Origin: Lachnoclostridium sp. An138
GTDB lineage: Bacteria; Bacillota; Clostridia; Lachnospirales; Lachnospiraceae
NCBI RefSeq assembly: GCF_002160765.1
Contig: NZ_NFLF01000005.1
Location: 124,001-188,000, forward strand
Length of the DNA stretch: 64,000 nucleotides
Direction: 5' to 3'
The translations under genes were made by a program, and so were the position numbers. Within the stretch, counting starts at the first letter, position 1. Every line of letters starts with the position of its first letter. This document shows, piece after piece, positions 33,157-41,454 of this stretch. The notes under the pieces are model-generated. The model did no database searches and was not told the DNA's origin. It saw only the letters and a program-made list of their open reading frames with translations.

Positions 33157-35697
33157 TTACTTTCCAAACAGCTCGCCAAAGGAAGCTCTCTTTTCCACAG
33201 CCTCGGTCATCTCACCCATACGGCTTACATCGCCGATGAGGATCGCGCCGCAGAGACGGTTGTTGCGGAAATAATATTTCTCATACTGTTTTCTCGCCAT
33301 ATCCTTGAACTCCACGGTCCGGTAGACCAGATCCGGATGGGAGCCGTTGTCTCCGATAGCGAACAGAGCTGTATTCATGCCGTGGAAGGTCAGGGCTGCG
33401 GGAACGCCCGTGTACTCCAGGGTCTCGCCGGCAGCATTTGCTCCGGCTGTCTTGCCTTCTTCCACCGCCTGGGGCCAGATGGCGTAATTGATTCCCTGAT
33501 ACTGGGCGCAGTCGCCGCAGGCGTATACATCCGCTGCGGACGTCTCCATGCGGCTGTTGACCACGACCGCCCGGTCTGTCTCGATGCCTGCTGCCTTTGC
33601 CACTGCCACATTGGCACGGACGCCGCAGGATACAATGACAAGCTGTGCCGGGAAGACCCGTCCGTCTCCGAGACGCACGCCGGTCACATGTCCGTCTCCT
33701 TCGATAGCTTCAATCTGGACGCCGGTGTGGATCGTGATTCCCTGCGCTTCGCTGACTGCCTTAATCATCTCTCCGGCTCCCTCGTCCAGCTGGCGGCCCA
33801 TCAGTCTCGGAGCCAGTTCCAGAACCGTCACCTTACAGCGGGCTTTTTTCAGCTCCCAGGCTGCTTCCAGACCAAGCACACCGCCTCCGATGACCACCGC
33901 TTCCTTCGTCTGGGGCAGAAGCTCTGTCACCTTCTGCGTATCCGACAGCCGGCGGATAGCGATTACCTCCGGCTGATCCGCGCCTTGAATGGGCGGAATG
34001 AAGCACTCGGAACCGAGGGCGTAAATCAGCTTCGTATATTTGAATTTTGCTCCGTCATCTGTATGGATTTCCTTCTTCTCCGTATCGATGGAGACCACAT
34101 TCTTTCCGAGAAGCAGGCAGACATTGTTCTCCTCATACCAGGAAGCTTCCTGCACCGCAATCTGCTCCGCGTCCAGTCCCGCTACCAGAGACTTGGTCAG
34201 CATGGGACGGTTATAGGCCGGATATGCTTCATTGGAAAGCATGTAGATGGAGCCTGTCTTGTCTCTCTCCCGAATCGCCTTCGCCGCGTTCAGTCCTGCG
34301 GCTCCGCCTCCGATGATGGCGTACAGATTCTGCGTGTCCCTGCGGTATCCGGTATCCTCTGCCTCCACCGGCACAAAGTTTTCTTTGCCTACGCCGCAGA
34401 CCGGACATACCTCCAGGGAGGAATCAAAAATTTCTCCGCAGACCAGACATTTCACCAGGGTCGTCTTCGCAGATTTCTTCTTTGGATTCTCCTTATCCTG
34501 CAGGATGCATCCGAAATTGTAGCCGTAATCGTATGCGTTCAGCATGTCCACTTCGCCTGGCTTGAAGCGTACCTTAAAGCCCTCATCCGGCACCCGCATA
34601 CGGAGCTGCTTCAGACGCTCGATGATGTGAGGCACACCTTCTCCGCTCCAGCCGTAGCTTCCAAAAGCGCTGGCCAGCTTTCCGCCGTGGGTTCCCGCGA
34701 AAATGGATGTGGTCAGATCCCAGATGGGTTTCAGCGCTTCTCCCACAATTGTAGGCGTGCCGAACAGGATGCCGTCCGCAAATCCCAGCTCGTCCAGAAC
34801 CTTCGCCTGATCCGCCGTCACCATATCATAACGGCGCACCTCGATATCGCCGCTGTCCTCGATTCCCTTTGCAATCTGCTCTGCCAGCTGGCCGGTATAG
34901 CCGTAGGCGCTCACGTAAGGCATCACCACGGTCTTTTTCTGATTGGGATTGACGACAGTGCACCACTCTTCGTAAGTGTTGTACATCTTGTCAATACCGG
35001 CATCCAGGACCGGTCCGTGTCCCGTACAGATTATGGAAACGTCAAGCTGGCGCACCCGCTCAAGAGCCTTCAGCATAAAGGGCTTGAAGGGGCCGATAAT
35101 GCAGTCAAAATAATACTTGGTGGCCTTCCAGTAGTCATCCTCGTTCTTCACTTTGCTCACCAGAATGTCCTCGGAAGCATAGTGGGAGCCGAAGGAATCA
35201 CAGGTCACCAGCGCCTGTTCTTCCTCAATGTAGGTGTACATGGTATCCGGCCAGTGCAGGTTCGGCACATGCAGAAAACGGAGCGTGATGTTTCCGATCT
35301 GCATCTCCTGCTCATCCCTTACCGCAATGCTGCAGAAGTCCCTGTTTACAATATTCTGCAGGAAGGAGACAGCCGTGGGCGTGGCGATAATTTTCAACTG
35401 AGGATTCAGCTCCAGCAGCTTCTCCACACTGCCCGCATGATCCGGCTCAGTGTGGTTAACCACCAGATAATCAATCTTCGTCACGTCTGTGATCTCTTTC
35501 AGTTCCTTCAGATAATCGTCAAAAAACTTTGCCTTGACCGTTTCGAAAAGGATGACCTTATCTCCGGCCTTGTAAATATAGGAATTGTAGGTGGTTCCAA
35601 ACTCCGTATACATAATGATGTCAAATACGCGGAGCGTGTCGTCCAGAATTCCCGCCCAGTAAAAGTTCTCGCGAAGCTTTAAGGCTTTGGTCTGCAT
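33157..35697 (-). CDS. Flavodiiron protein fused to rubredoxin and NADH:rubredoxin oxidoreductase
   Basis: The protein has 846 residues in one chain. A metallo-beta-lactamase-like diiron domain (1-250) has H82-x-E84-x-D86-H87 (HTEPDH) and later His/Asp ligands. A flavodoxin domain (about 255-400) has PYVSAYGYTGQLAEQIAKG and GSYGWSGEG. A rubredoxin domain (about 420-450) has two CxxC pairs (KCLVCGEIF, VCPVCGVG). An FAD/NADH oxidoreductase (about 465-846) has IIGGGAAGLNAAKAI, VVIGGGVLGLEAAWEL and YACGDCAQY. Electrons would pass from NADH through FAD, rubredoxin and FMN to the diiron site, reducing O2 to water and/or NO. The fusion corresponds to class F flavodiiron proteins known from anaerobes. 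The SD is AGGAGG. It stands alone, which suits a self-contained oxygen-scavenging enzyme. Confidence 0.94.
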   Translation of the reverse strand: MQTKALKLRENFYWAGILDDTLRVFDIIMYTEFGTTYNSYIYKAGDKVILFETVKAKFFDDYLKELKEITDVTKIDYLVVNHTEPDHAGSVEKLLELNPQLKIIATPTAVSFLQNIVNRDFCSIAVRDEQEMQIGNITLRFLHVPNLHWPDTMYTYIEEEQALVTCDSFGSHYASEDILVSKVKNEDDYWKATKYYFDCIIGPFKPFMLKALERVRQLDVSIICTGHGPVLDAGIDKMYNTYEEWCTVVNPNQKKTVVMPYVSAYGYTGQLAEQIAKGIEDSGDIEVRRYDMVTADQAKVLDELGFADGILFGTPTIVGEALKPIWDLTTSIFAGTHGGKLASAFGSYGWSGEGVPHIIERLKQLRMRVPDEGFKVRFKPGEVDMLNAYDYGYNFGCILQDKENPKKKSAKTTLVKCLVCGEIFDSSLEVCPVCGVGKENFVPVEAEDTGYRRDTQNLYAIIGGGAAGLNAAKAIRERDKTGSIYMLSNEAYPAYNRPMLTKSLVAGLDAEQIAVQEASWYEENNVCLLLGKNVVSIDTEKKEIHTDDGAKFKYTKLIYALGSECFIPPIQGADQPEVIAIRRLSDTQKVTELLPQTKEAVVIGGGVLGLEAAWELKKARCKVTVLELAPRLMGRQLDEGAGEMIKAVSEAQGITIHTGVQIEAIEGDGHVTGVRLGDGRVFPAQLVIVSCGVRANVAVAKAAGIETDRAVVVNSRMETSAADVYACGDCAQYQGINYAIWPQAVEEGKTAGANAAGETLEYTGVPAALTFHGMNTALFAIGDNGSHPDLVYRTVEFKDMARKQYEKYYFRNNRLCGAILIGDVSRMGEMTEAVEKRASFGELFGK

Positions 35698-35898
35698 GTT
35701 CTTTCCTCCTGTTCTCTTTTCCCGCGCGGCGCGTCTCTGCTCCCGGTATCCAGATCCACAGTCCGCGCGTATGATTTTTTGTTTGGCAGTTCGTTTTCAG
35801 TTTTCAAATAACTTTATTTCAGATAATTTTATTATAACCAGCCGGGGCAGAAATGTTTGTCGCATTTGCAACATTTCCTTTTCTTTTCCTCCGCCCCT

Positions 35899-35907
35899 TG
35901 TTATAAT
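35899..35907 (+). promoter_or_regulatory. Extended -10 promoter upstream of the radical SAM gene
   Basis: TG-T-TATAAT (TATAAT at 35902-35907), 77 bp before the ATG, with no good -35. Confidence 0.6.
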
Positions 35908-35924
35908 CTTGTTAAAAGAAAGTT

Positions 35925-35959
35925 CTCCCTCCCGTCAGAAGACTTCTGCCGGGAGGGAG
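35925..35959 (+). promoter_or_regulatory. Strong hairpin in the 5' leader of the radical SAM gene
   Basis: CTCCCTCCCGTCAGAAG (35925-35941) is followed after one base by its near-perfect reverse complement (35943-35959; 16 of 17 pairs). It ends 11 nt before the AAGGAGG ribosome site and has no U-tract. It is probably an mRNA-stabilising or protein-binding stem; no known riboswitch is recognised. Confidence 0.6.
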
Positions 35960-35983
35960 AGCCGTACATCGAAGGAGGACCCC

Positions 35984-37099
35984 ATGAAAAATCTGTCTGT
36001 AATGATCAAACCTGCCTCATCACTCTGCAACATGCGCTGTAAATACTGCTTTTACGCGGATATCAGCAGTATCCGGGAGCAGCCCTCCTATGGGGTTATG
36101 ACCTCCGAGACCAGAAAGAAAGTTCTGTCCAACATTTTTTCCCAGCTGGACTCCGGCGATTCCATTACCTTTGCCTTTCAGGGCGGCGAACCCACCATGG
36201 CCGGTATCGGCTGGTTCCGGCAGTTTATTCAGGAAGCCAGACAGCTGGCCGGAGACGGTATCCAGATTTCCTATGCCTTCCAGACCAACGGCCTGCTGCT
36301 GGACGACGACTGGCTGAACCTCTTTAAAGAGCACCATTTTCTGGTGGGCCTTTCCCTGGACGGCCCGAAGGATTTTCATGACCGAAACCGGCCGGACGCT
36401 CATGGGAACGGAACCTTTGCCCACCTTCTGGATATCAAAAAGAAGATGGACCGCCTCCATGTGTCCTACAATATCCTGACCGTGCTCACAAACGCCGCGG
36501 CACGCCACCCGCAGAAGCTTTGGAATTTTCTGAACGAGCAGCAGATCGCCTGGGTGCAGTTCGTCCCCTGCCTCGCCCCGCTGGACGGAGAGCAGAATGT
36601 ATACGCCCTCACCCCGGAGCGGTACGCTTCCTTTTATACCGCGCTTTTTGACCTCTGGTACCCCACTCTGACCCAGGGCCGGCCCATGAGCATCAAGCTC
36701 TTCGACGATCTTCTGGCCCTCCTGGCTTTCGGCCAGGAGACTGCCTGCGGCATCACCGGGCACTGCCATCCCCAGATCGTGGTGGAGGCCAACGGAAATG
36801 TCTATCCCTGCGATTTCTATGCAGTGGATGAATGGCTGTCCGGAAATCTTCAGGAGGACAATATCCGTACACTCTACGATTCATCCGCGCACGCTTCTTT
36901 CCGCTCCCGTCCCCGGACGATGCCGGAACAGTGCGGGGACTGTCCCTACGCTTCCATCTGCGGCGGAGGCTGTCCCCGCATGAGAAGCTCCGTATTCTGT
37001 TCCTCCAGAGACGGCTTCTGCGGCCACCGGGCCTTCCTGGACGCCGCCATGCCGCGCCTGTCCCGGCTGGCGGCAGAGATACGCCGCCGGTCTGTCTGA
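35984..37099 (+). CDS. Anaerobic sulfatase-maturase-type radical SAM/SPASM enzyme
   Basis: The protein has 371 residues from the ATG at 35984, preceded by AAGGAGG; the in-frame extension upstream runs through the promoter and hairpin and is rejected. The radical SAM cluster motif is C15-x3-C19-x2-C22 (CNMRCKYCFYAD). FAFQGGEPTMAG matches the SAM-binding region. The C-terminal SPASM domain has CGITGHC, YPCDFY and CGDCPYASICGGGCPR for two auxiliary 4Fe-4S clusters. Family members oxidise an active-site Cys or Ser of sulfatases to formylglycine. No sulfatase gene is in the window, so the client protein is encoded elsewhere or is a different peptide. A strong terminator follows. Confidence 0.86.
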   Translation: MKNLSVMIKPASSLCNMRCKYCFYADISSIREQPSYGVMTSETRKKVLSNIFSQLDSGDSITFAFQGGEPTMAGIGWFRQFIQEARQLAGDGIQISYAFQTNGLLLDDDWLNLFKEHHFLVGLSLDGPKDFHDRNRPDAHGNGTFAHLLDIKKKMDRLHVSYNILTVLTNAAARHPQKLWNFLNEQQIAWVQFVPCLAPLDGEQNVYALTPERYASFYTALFDLWYPTLTQGRPMSIKLFDDLLALLAFGQETACGITGHCHPQIVVEANGNVYPCDFYAVDEWLSGNLQEDNIRTLYDSSAHASFRSRPRTMPEQCGDCPYASICGGGCPRMRSSVFCSSRDGFCGHRAFLDAAMPRLSRLAAEIRRRSV

Positions 37100-37116
37100 T
37101 ATTTTAGAAAAAACCT

Positions 37117-37158
37117 GCCGCCCGGTCATCTGCTGTATGATGACCGGGCGGCGTTTTT
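37117..37158 (+). terminator. Terminator of the radical SAM gene
   Basis: A 14-bp perfect stem GCCGCCCGGTCATC (37117-37130) with its complement (37139-37152), an 8-nt loop, then GTTTTT. Confidence 0.92.
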
Positions 37159-37313
37159 GATCGCATACTTTTCTCTACTCTCCGGCATATTTTTCTGTCA
37201 GGATATAAAAAAATTGTTCTGATTTCAAATATTCATCATCCTTCCCCGATTCTATTGAAAATACAAAAGACATCATTCTAAAATAAGAAAAATTAAGGAT
37301 AGGAGTGAAACAA

Positions 37314-37847
37314 ATGAAAAAAGGAGACAAATTGTTCTATGGCTGGATCATTGTCCTGGGCGGAGTGCTCATAGGCGCGGCCACCAATCTTCTGAACAGC
37401 ATTGCCAACGTCGTCATTGGGCTGGTATCAGAAGACTTCTCCGTACCGCGTACCATGTTCAACCTCGCCACCGTCATTTCCATGCCGGTCGTCATGGTGC
37501 TCTCGCCGGTTGCAGGAAGGTATTTCCGTACCAATCCCAAAAAGAAGATTATGATTGCGGGCTCCGTCGTCTTTGGACTGGCTCTGTTCGCCTGCTCACT
37601 GGCCCCGAACATTTACTGGTTCTACGTCTTAATTCCCCTTGCCGGAGCAACCACCGCGTTTGTCAACAACGTACCCGTGTCCACCATCATCAACAACTGG
37701 TTCGTGGAGAAAAAGGGACTGGCTATCGGCATCGCCGGAGCGGGCGTTCCTCTTGCCTCTATGGTGACTACCCCCATTATTTCCTGGCTGGTAGATACTG
37801 TAGGCTGGAGACAGGCCTACTTAACAGCAGCGATTTCCCCGCGTTAA
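37314..37847 (+). pseudogene. Truncated MFS transporter (N-terminal half)
   Basis: 177 codons from the ATG at 37314 (AGGAG 8 nt upstream) encode about five TM helices of a major facilitator. The family motif regions include SPVAGRYF and FGLALFACSLAPNIYWFY, and the end is GWRQAYLTAAI. Complete OFA-type members have about 400 residues; here the frame ends in SPR and a stop, directly before the convergent helicase gene. The second half of the transporter is missing, so transport function is lost. The ribosome site and first codons are well preserved, suggesting a recent deletion. Confidence 0.82.
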
Positions 37848-37886
37848 ACTGATAGGGATTTTGCTCTGCCGCCATAAGATCCCTCC

Positions 37887-39821
37887 TTATTTTCTCTCGT
37901 AACAGCGGTCGCAGACCTGAAACGGCGATCCCAGTGGCAGCAGCTTTCCGCAGTAGCGGCAGCGGGCGATATAATTCTGCTTGCCCTTCGCCAGATAATT
38001 CATGATCTGCATCTCCGTCTTTTCCCGCTCCGCGGCCAGCCATTCCTCGTCAATCTCCTTCTGCATCCGGTGGGAGAACTGGTAATACAGATCCAGCTGC
38101 TTGTAATAGGTCTCGTACTGAAGAATGCCGCCCTTTTTCTCCCGGCGCAGAACCGGCCGTTCCAGAGACACGTCGGCCGACCAGGTCTTGCAGTAATTCA
38201 GCCACAGCGCCACCACCTTGCGGTCCTTGATATCGATGGGACAGGTGATCATCCGGTAGAGAAGATGCTTGTTTTCAAAGCCGTCTATCATATTCCGGCA
38301 TTTTTTCGCCTGCTCATAGAGATACAGAGCCTCGTCGATATTCTCTTTCACAAAGGGCTCCGATGGCGTCACTGAATACCAGATTTTCATCAGCTCATCC
38401 AGGGGAGCATTGATATCCAGAAGCACCTGGGGAAAGCCTAAGTTCACCTGGGTCAGGGGCTCTTCCGGCGCCTCAAATCTCTCCCGGATATATTCCAGTT
38501 CCTGCTCACCCATGGCGCTCACATACCCTTTGTCATAGATCCCATAACGTCCTGCCCGGCCCGCAATCTGCTTGATCTCCGGTGTCCTTAAGGGCCTCCG
38601 GCTGGTTCCGTCGAACTTGTCGGCCTGGAGAAACACGATTCTGCGCACCGGGAGATTCAGCCCCATGCCGATGGCGTCCGTAGCTACGGCTACCTTTGTC
38701 TTTCCCCGGTTGAAAAGGCGGGTCTGCCGCCTCCTGATCTCCGGCGGCAGGCTGCCGTAGATGACGCTGGAGCTCACGCCCGCTTCCTCCAGCCGTCCCG
38801 CCACATCCAGAACAGATTTCTTGGAAAACGCGATAAGGGCATCTCCCTCCCGCACGTCATCCGGAAATACAAAGGGCCTGTCCTCGCAGATCAGCTCTGT
38901 CTTGCGTTCATAGCGCCTGACTTCATAATCATCCCCGCAGAGTCCGACGAGGTGGCAGATCACCTGCTCAGCCGCAGGGCTCATGCAGATATGGATTTCT
39001 TCCGCCCGCAGGCCAAGAACAGCCTTGGTCCAGGAATGGCCCCGATCCGTATCCGCCACCAGCTGAGCCTCGTCAATGACGGCGATATCATAGTTTTCAT
39101 CGAAATCCGCCATTTCTATGGTGGACGCCGTAACCCGGCTGTTTTCTTCCTCAATGCACTCCTGCCCGGTTCTCATAGTGCAGGGCACTCCCATCTCATT
39201 CATCCGCTCATAGACCTCCAGCGCCAGAAGACGCAAGGGTCCAAGGTAGACGCCGCAGGCGGCTTCTTTCAGGCGCTCCAGCGCCTGGAAGGTCTTTCCG
39301 CTGTTCGTGGGACCGATATGGAAAATGAAATGGCGGCGGAGCTCCCGCACCTCCGCAAACTCCATCTCCGGCCTGGCCGGAACCAGCTCCAGAATCCTGT
39401 TTCTCACCTTATACCGGCGGAATTTCGGATAAAGGGTAAAGAGCGTCTCCGAACAGACCGCCTCCGGCATGGTGCGCCGGAGCCAGGCAAGGAATTCGCC
39501 GTTTATCCCTTCCCGCTGCTCCTCCAGAAGCAGCCCCAGATCCAGGGCTGTCAGTTTGGGAATCATCTCCGTATTGATCTGTTCGATCAGTTCCCTCCTG
39601 TTTTTCCGGTAAGCGTAAGCCGCCACATTTTTCAGCTGCCGATGCAGATCCTCCAGCACCTGGCTGTTGGTCTGATAGGGTCTGGCCCTGCGGAACGCTC
39701 TCTGAAGGTTCTTTACCCGGGATTGCAGCACCGAATCCCTGACGGAGTTCTTCGACTTTTTCCGCCCGGCCCGCTCATATTCTTCTATATAAAACTGATT
39801 CAGTTTTTTCTTTTGAATCAT
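37887..39821 (-). CDS. SUV3-like DExH RNA helicase
   Basis: The protein has 644 residues. After an Arg/Lys-rich N-terminal region (1-150) comes a RecA-like helicase core: motif I GPTNSGKT (170-177), motif II DEAQ (250-253), motif V ATDAIGMGLN (380-389) and motif VI QIAGRAGRYG (418-427). The GPTNSGKT Walker A and the ARAGRYG-type motif VI match the mitochondrial SUV3 helicase, which unwinds RNA for the degradosome. The C-terminus ends in a zinc ribbon of two CxxC pairs (near residues 623 and 638). SUV3-type proteins are unusual in bacteria. An RNA-decay or RNA-DNA unwinding role is inferred from homology. The start follows GAGGAAGG. It lies convergent to a truncated MFS gene. Confidence 0.82.
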   Translation of the reverse strand: MIQKKKLNQFYIEEYERAGRKKSKNSVRDSVLQSRVKNLQRAFRRARPYQTNSQVLEDLHRQLKNVAAYAYRKNRRELIEQINTEMIPKLTALDLGLLLEEQREGINGEFLAWLRRTMPEAVCSETLFTLYPKFRRYKVRNRILELVPARPEMEFAEVRELRRHFIFHIGPTNSGKTFQALERLKEAACGVYLGPLRLLALEVYERMNEMGVPCTMRTGQECIEEENSRVTASTIEMADFDENYDIAVIDEAQLVADTDRGHSWTKAVLGLRAEEIHICMSPAAEQVICHLVGLCGDDYEVRRYERKTELICEDRPFVFPDDVREGDALIAFSKKSVLDVAGRLEEAGVSSSVIYGSLPPEIRRRQTRLFNRGKTKVAVATDAIGMGLNLPVRRIVFLQADKFDGTSRRPLRTPEIKQIAGRAGRYGIYDKGYVSAMGEQELEYIRERFEAPEEPLTQVNLGFPQVLLDINAPLDELMKIWYSVTPSEPFVKENIDEALYLYEQAKKCRNMIDGFENKHLLYRMITCPIDIKDRKVVALWLNYCKTWSADVSLERPVLRREKKGGILQYETYYKQLDLYYQFSHRMQKEIDEEWLAAEREKTEMQIMNYLAKGKQNYIARCRYCGKLLPLGSPFQVCDRCYERK

Positions 39822-39853
39822 CTTGCCTTCCTCTTCATACTGTCAAGACCCAC

Positions 39854-39895
39854 AGCGTCGGTGTACAAAAGCAATACGCTTGATACACCGACGCT
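39854..39895. repeat. 12-bp stem-loop upstream of the helicase gene
   Basis: AGCGTCGGTGTA (39854-39865) and its exact complement (39884-39895) are separated by 18 nt. Just beyond lie two TGTTAATACAG direct repeats (39902-39923). The element lies in the helicase 5' region. Confidence 0.5.
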
Positions 39896-39943
39896 TTCTA
39901 TTGTTAATACAGTGTTAATACAGAATAATCCGGGGTAGAAAAT

Positions 39944-39972
39944 AGCCGCCACTACTCGCACTAGTGACGGCT
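39944..39972 (-). terminator. Terminator of the rpsF-ssb-rpsR operon
   Basis: The stem AGCCGYCACTA (39944-39954/39962-39972, one mismatch) is followed on the minus strand by TATTTTC. It is 250 bp beyond the rpsR stop. The rest of 39973-40218 has no gene. Confidence 0.6.
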
Positions 39973-40218
39973 GACCTCATCTGAGATAAGCTAACTATTA
40001 TCGGGCAGGCCGCATGTCTCTGGCTTTCCCTTTTCTACCGTTAATATAACATAATCCAGGCCGGAAAGCAAGGGAAAATCATGTATCCATTCCTTTCCTC
40101 CCGCCCTCCGGCCCGTTCTTTTTCCTGAGTCCGACCCCGATTTTCCTGTGTCATAGTTGAGTAAAAATTGCGTCAAATTTTCTCTCCGGCACCCCGGAAA
40201 ACCCGCATGTATCAGGTA

Positions 40219-40485
40219 TTAGTCCATTACGTAGGGCATCAGAGCTACGTGACGCGCTCTCTTGATCGCTACAGTCAGCGCTCTCTGGTGCTTTGCACAG
40301 TTTCCTGTAATTCTTCTGGGAAGGATCTTTCCTCTCTCAGATACGTATCTCTTTAACTTCGCTACATCCTTGTAGCTGATTTCGTTATTCTCTTTGCCAC
40401 AGAATACGCAGACTTTCTTTCTTCTGCGTCCCATGCCTCTCCGTCTCATCGGAGCGTCGCCTTTATCGGATTTTGTGTAAGCCAT
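40219..40485 (-). CDS. rpsR: 30S ribosomal protein bS18
   Basis: The protein has 88 residues. Its basic, zinc-type N-terminus ([18 protein letters not shown], with a CxxC) is followed by [20 protein letters not shown], the bS18 signature that contacts 16S rRNA and bS6. The ribosome site GAAGGAGGTAACAGCC is strong. It is the third gene of the rpsF-ssb-rpsR operon. Confidence 0.97.
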   Translation of the reverse strand: MAYTKSDKGDAPMRRRGMGRRRKKVCVFCGKENNEISYKDVAKLKRYVSERGKILPRRITGNCAKHQRALTVAIKRARHVALMPYVMD

Positions 40486-40528
40486 GGCTGTTACCTCCTT
40501 CTATATTTCAAAAACTGTTCCACGATTG

Positions 40529-40990
40529 TCAGTTGAACGGGAGCTCCTCGTCGATTCCGTCCGGGATATTCATAAAGCCGTCTCCCGCCGCTGCGGAAGG
40601 CGCCGGCGCGGACTGGAACGGATTGGAGTTCTGCTGGGGCTGGAAGCCTGCGCCGCGCTCGCCCGCTGCGGCCTTGCTCTCCGCAAATTCCTGCTCCTCC
40701 ACTACCACGTCTGTGGTATATACCTTCTGTCCGTCACGGTTCGTATAGCTTCCGGTCTGGATACGGCCGGTGATCGCTATCTTCGTTCCCTGGCGCAGAT
40801 ATTTCTCAGCAAACTCAGCCTGTCTGCCGAAAGCCACGCAGCCGATAAAATCAGCAGTGGCATCGCCGTCCCTTCTGAATCTGCGGTCTACCGCCAGTGT
40901 ATATCTCGCTACCGCCGTGGCGCTCTCGCCCTGGGAATAGCGTACATCCGGATCTCTCGTCAAACGTCCCATTAAAATGACTTTATTCAT
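40529..40990 (-). CDS. ssb: Single-stranded DNA-binding protein
   Basis: The protein has 153 residues. The OB fold (1-105) begins MNKVILMGRLTRDPDVRYSQ, with FIGCVAFGRQAEFAEKYLRQ and IQTGSYTNRDGQKVYTTDVV. A Gly/Ala/Pro linker follows. The acidic tail ends DGIDEELPFN, the DDxxPF-type tip that recruits replication and repair proteins. It sits between rpsF and rpsR, as in most Firmicutes. Confidence 0.97.
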   Translation of the reverse strand: MNKVILMGRLTRDPDVRYSQGESATAVARYTLAVDRRFRRDGDATADFIGCVAFGRQAEFAEKYLRQGTKIAITGRIQTGSYTNRDGQKVYTTDVVVEEQEFAESKAAAGERGAGFQPQQNSNPFQSAPAPSAAAGDGFMNIPDGIDEELPFN

Positions 40991-41030
40991 ACCAACAATC
41001 CTCCACTTTTCCGGTCAAAAAACCTTACGT

Positions 41031-41318
41031 CTATGCGTCTTTGCGAACACACAGATAGCGGATGACATTCTCCATGATACGAACATGCTTCTCTACCTCA
41101 GCCGGGCAGTCAGCCTCAGCGTCGAACTGAATGAAGTAGTAGAATCCTTCTCTCATGTGCTGAATCTCGTAAGCAAGACGCTTCTTGCCCCAGTCCTCAA
41201 CCTCTGTCACAACTCCGCCGTAGCGGGCAATGTACTCTTTTGCCTTCTCTACGGTAGCGGTTCTGACATCATCCTCTACCTTTGCATTCACAACTAATGC
41301 CAATTCATACTTGTTCAT
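41031..41318 (-). CDS. rpsF: 30S ribosomal protein bS6
   Basis: The protein has 95 residues. It begins MNKYELALVVNAKVEDDVR and has VTEVEDWGKKRLAYEIQHM, then GFYYFIQFDA, the bS6 core. It binds bS18 on the 30S platform. The leader has a short hairpin TTCCTC/GAGGAA (41344-41361) between promoter and ribosome site, where the bS6-bS18 complex is known to act in many bacteria; this link is inferred. Confidence 0.97.
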   Translation of the reverse strand: MNKYELALVVNAKVEDDVRTATVEKAKEYIARYGGVVTEVEDWGKKRLAYEIQHMREGFYYFIQFDAEADCPAEVEKHVRIMENVIRYLCVRKDA

Positions 41319-41393
41319 GCTTTACCTCCTTTTGGTCTCTGGCTTCCTCACTTTGGAGGAAACAAGGAATTTAATAATATATCACGAGGTAAT

Positions 41394-41422
41394 ACTATAC
41401 CATAGAATTTCCCGAAATTCAA
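41394..41422 (-). promoter_or_regulatory. Promoter of rpsF-ssb-rpsR
   Basis: TTGAAT (41417-41422), a 17-bp spacer and TATAGT (41394-41399). Confidence 0.75.
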
Positions 41423-41454
41423 GCGTTTTCCTCTGAAAAATACACAGAATTTTT

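Noticed and set aside
33337-35682. 781-codon plus-strand open frame
   Set aside because: It is antisense to the flavodiiron fusion throughout; the long open frame follows from codon bias. There is no ribosome site or recognisable domain.
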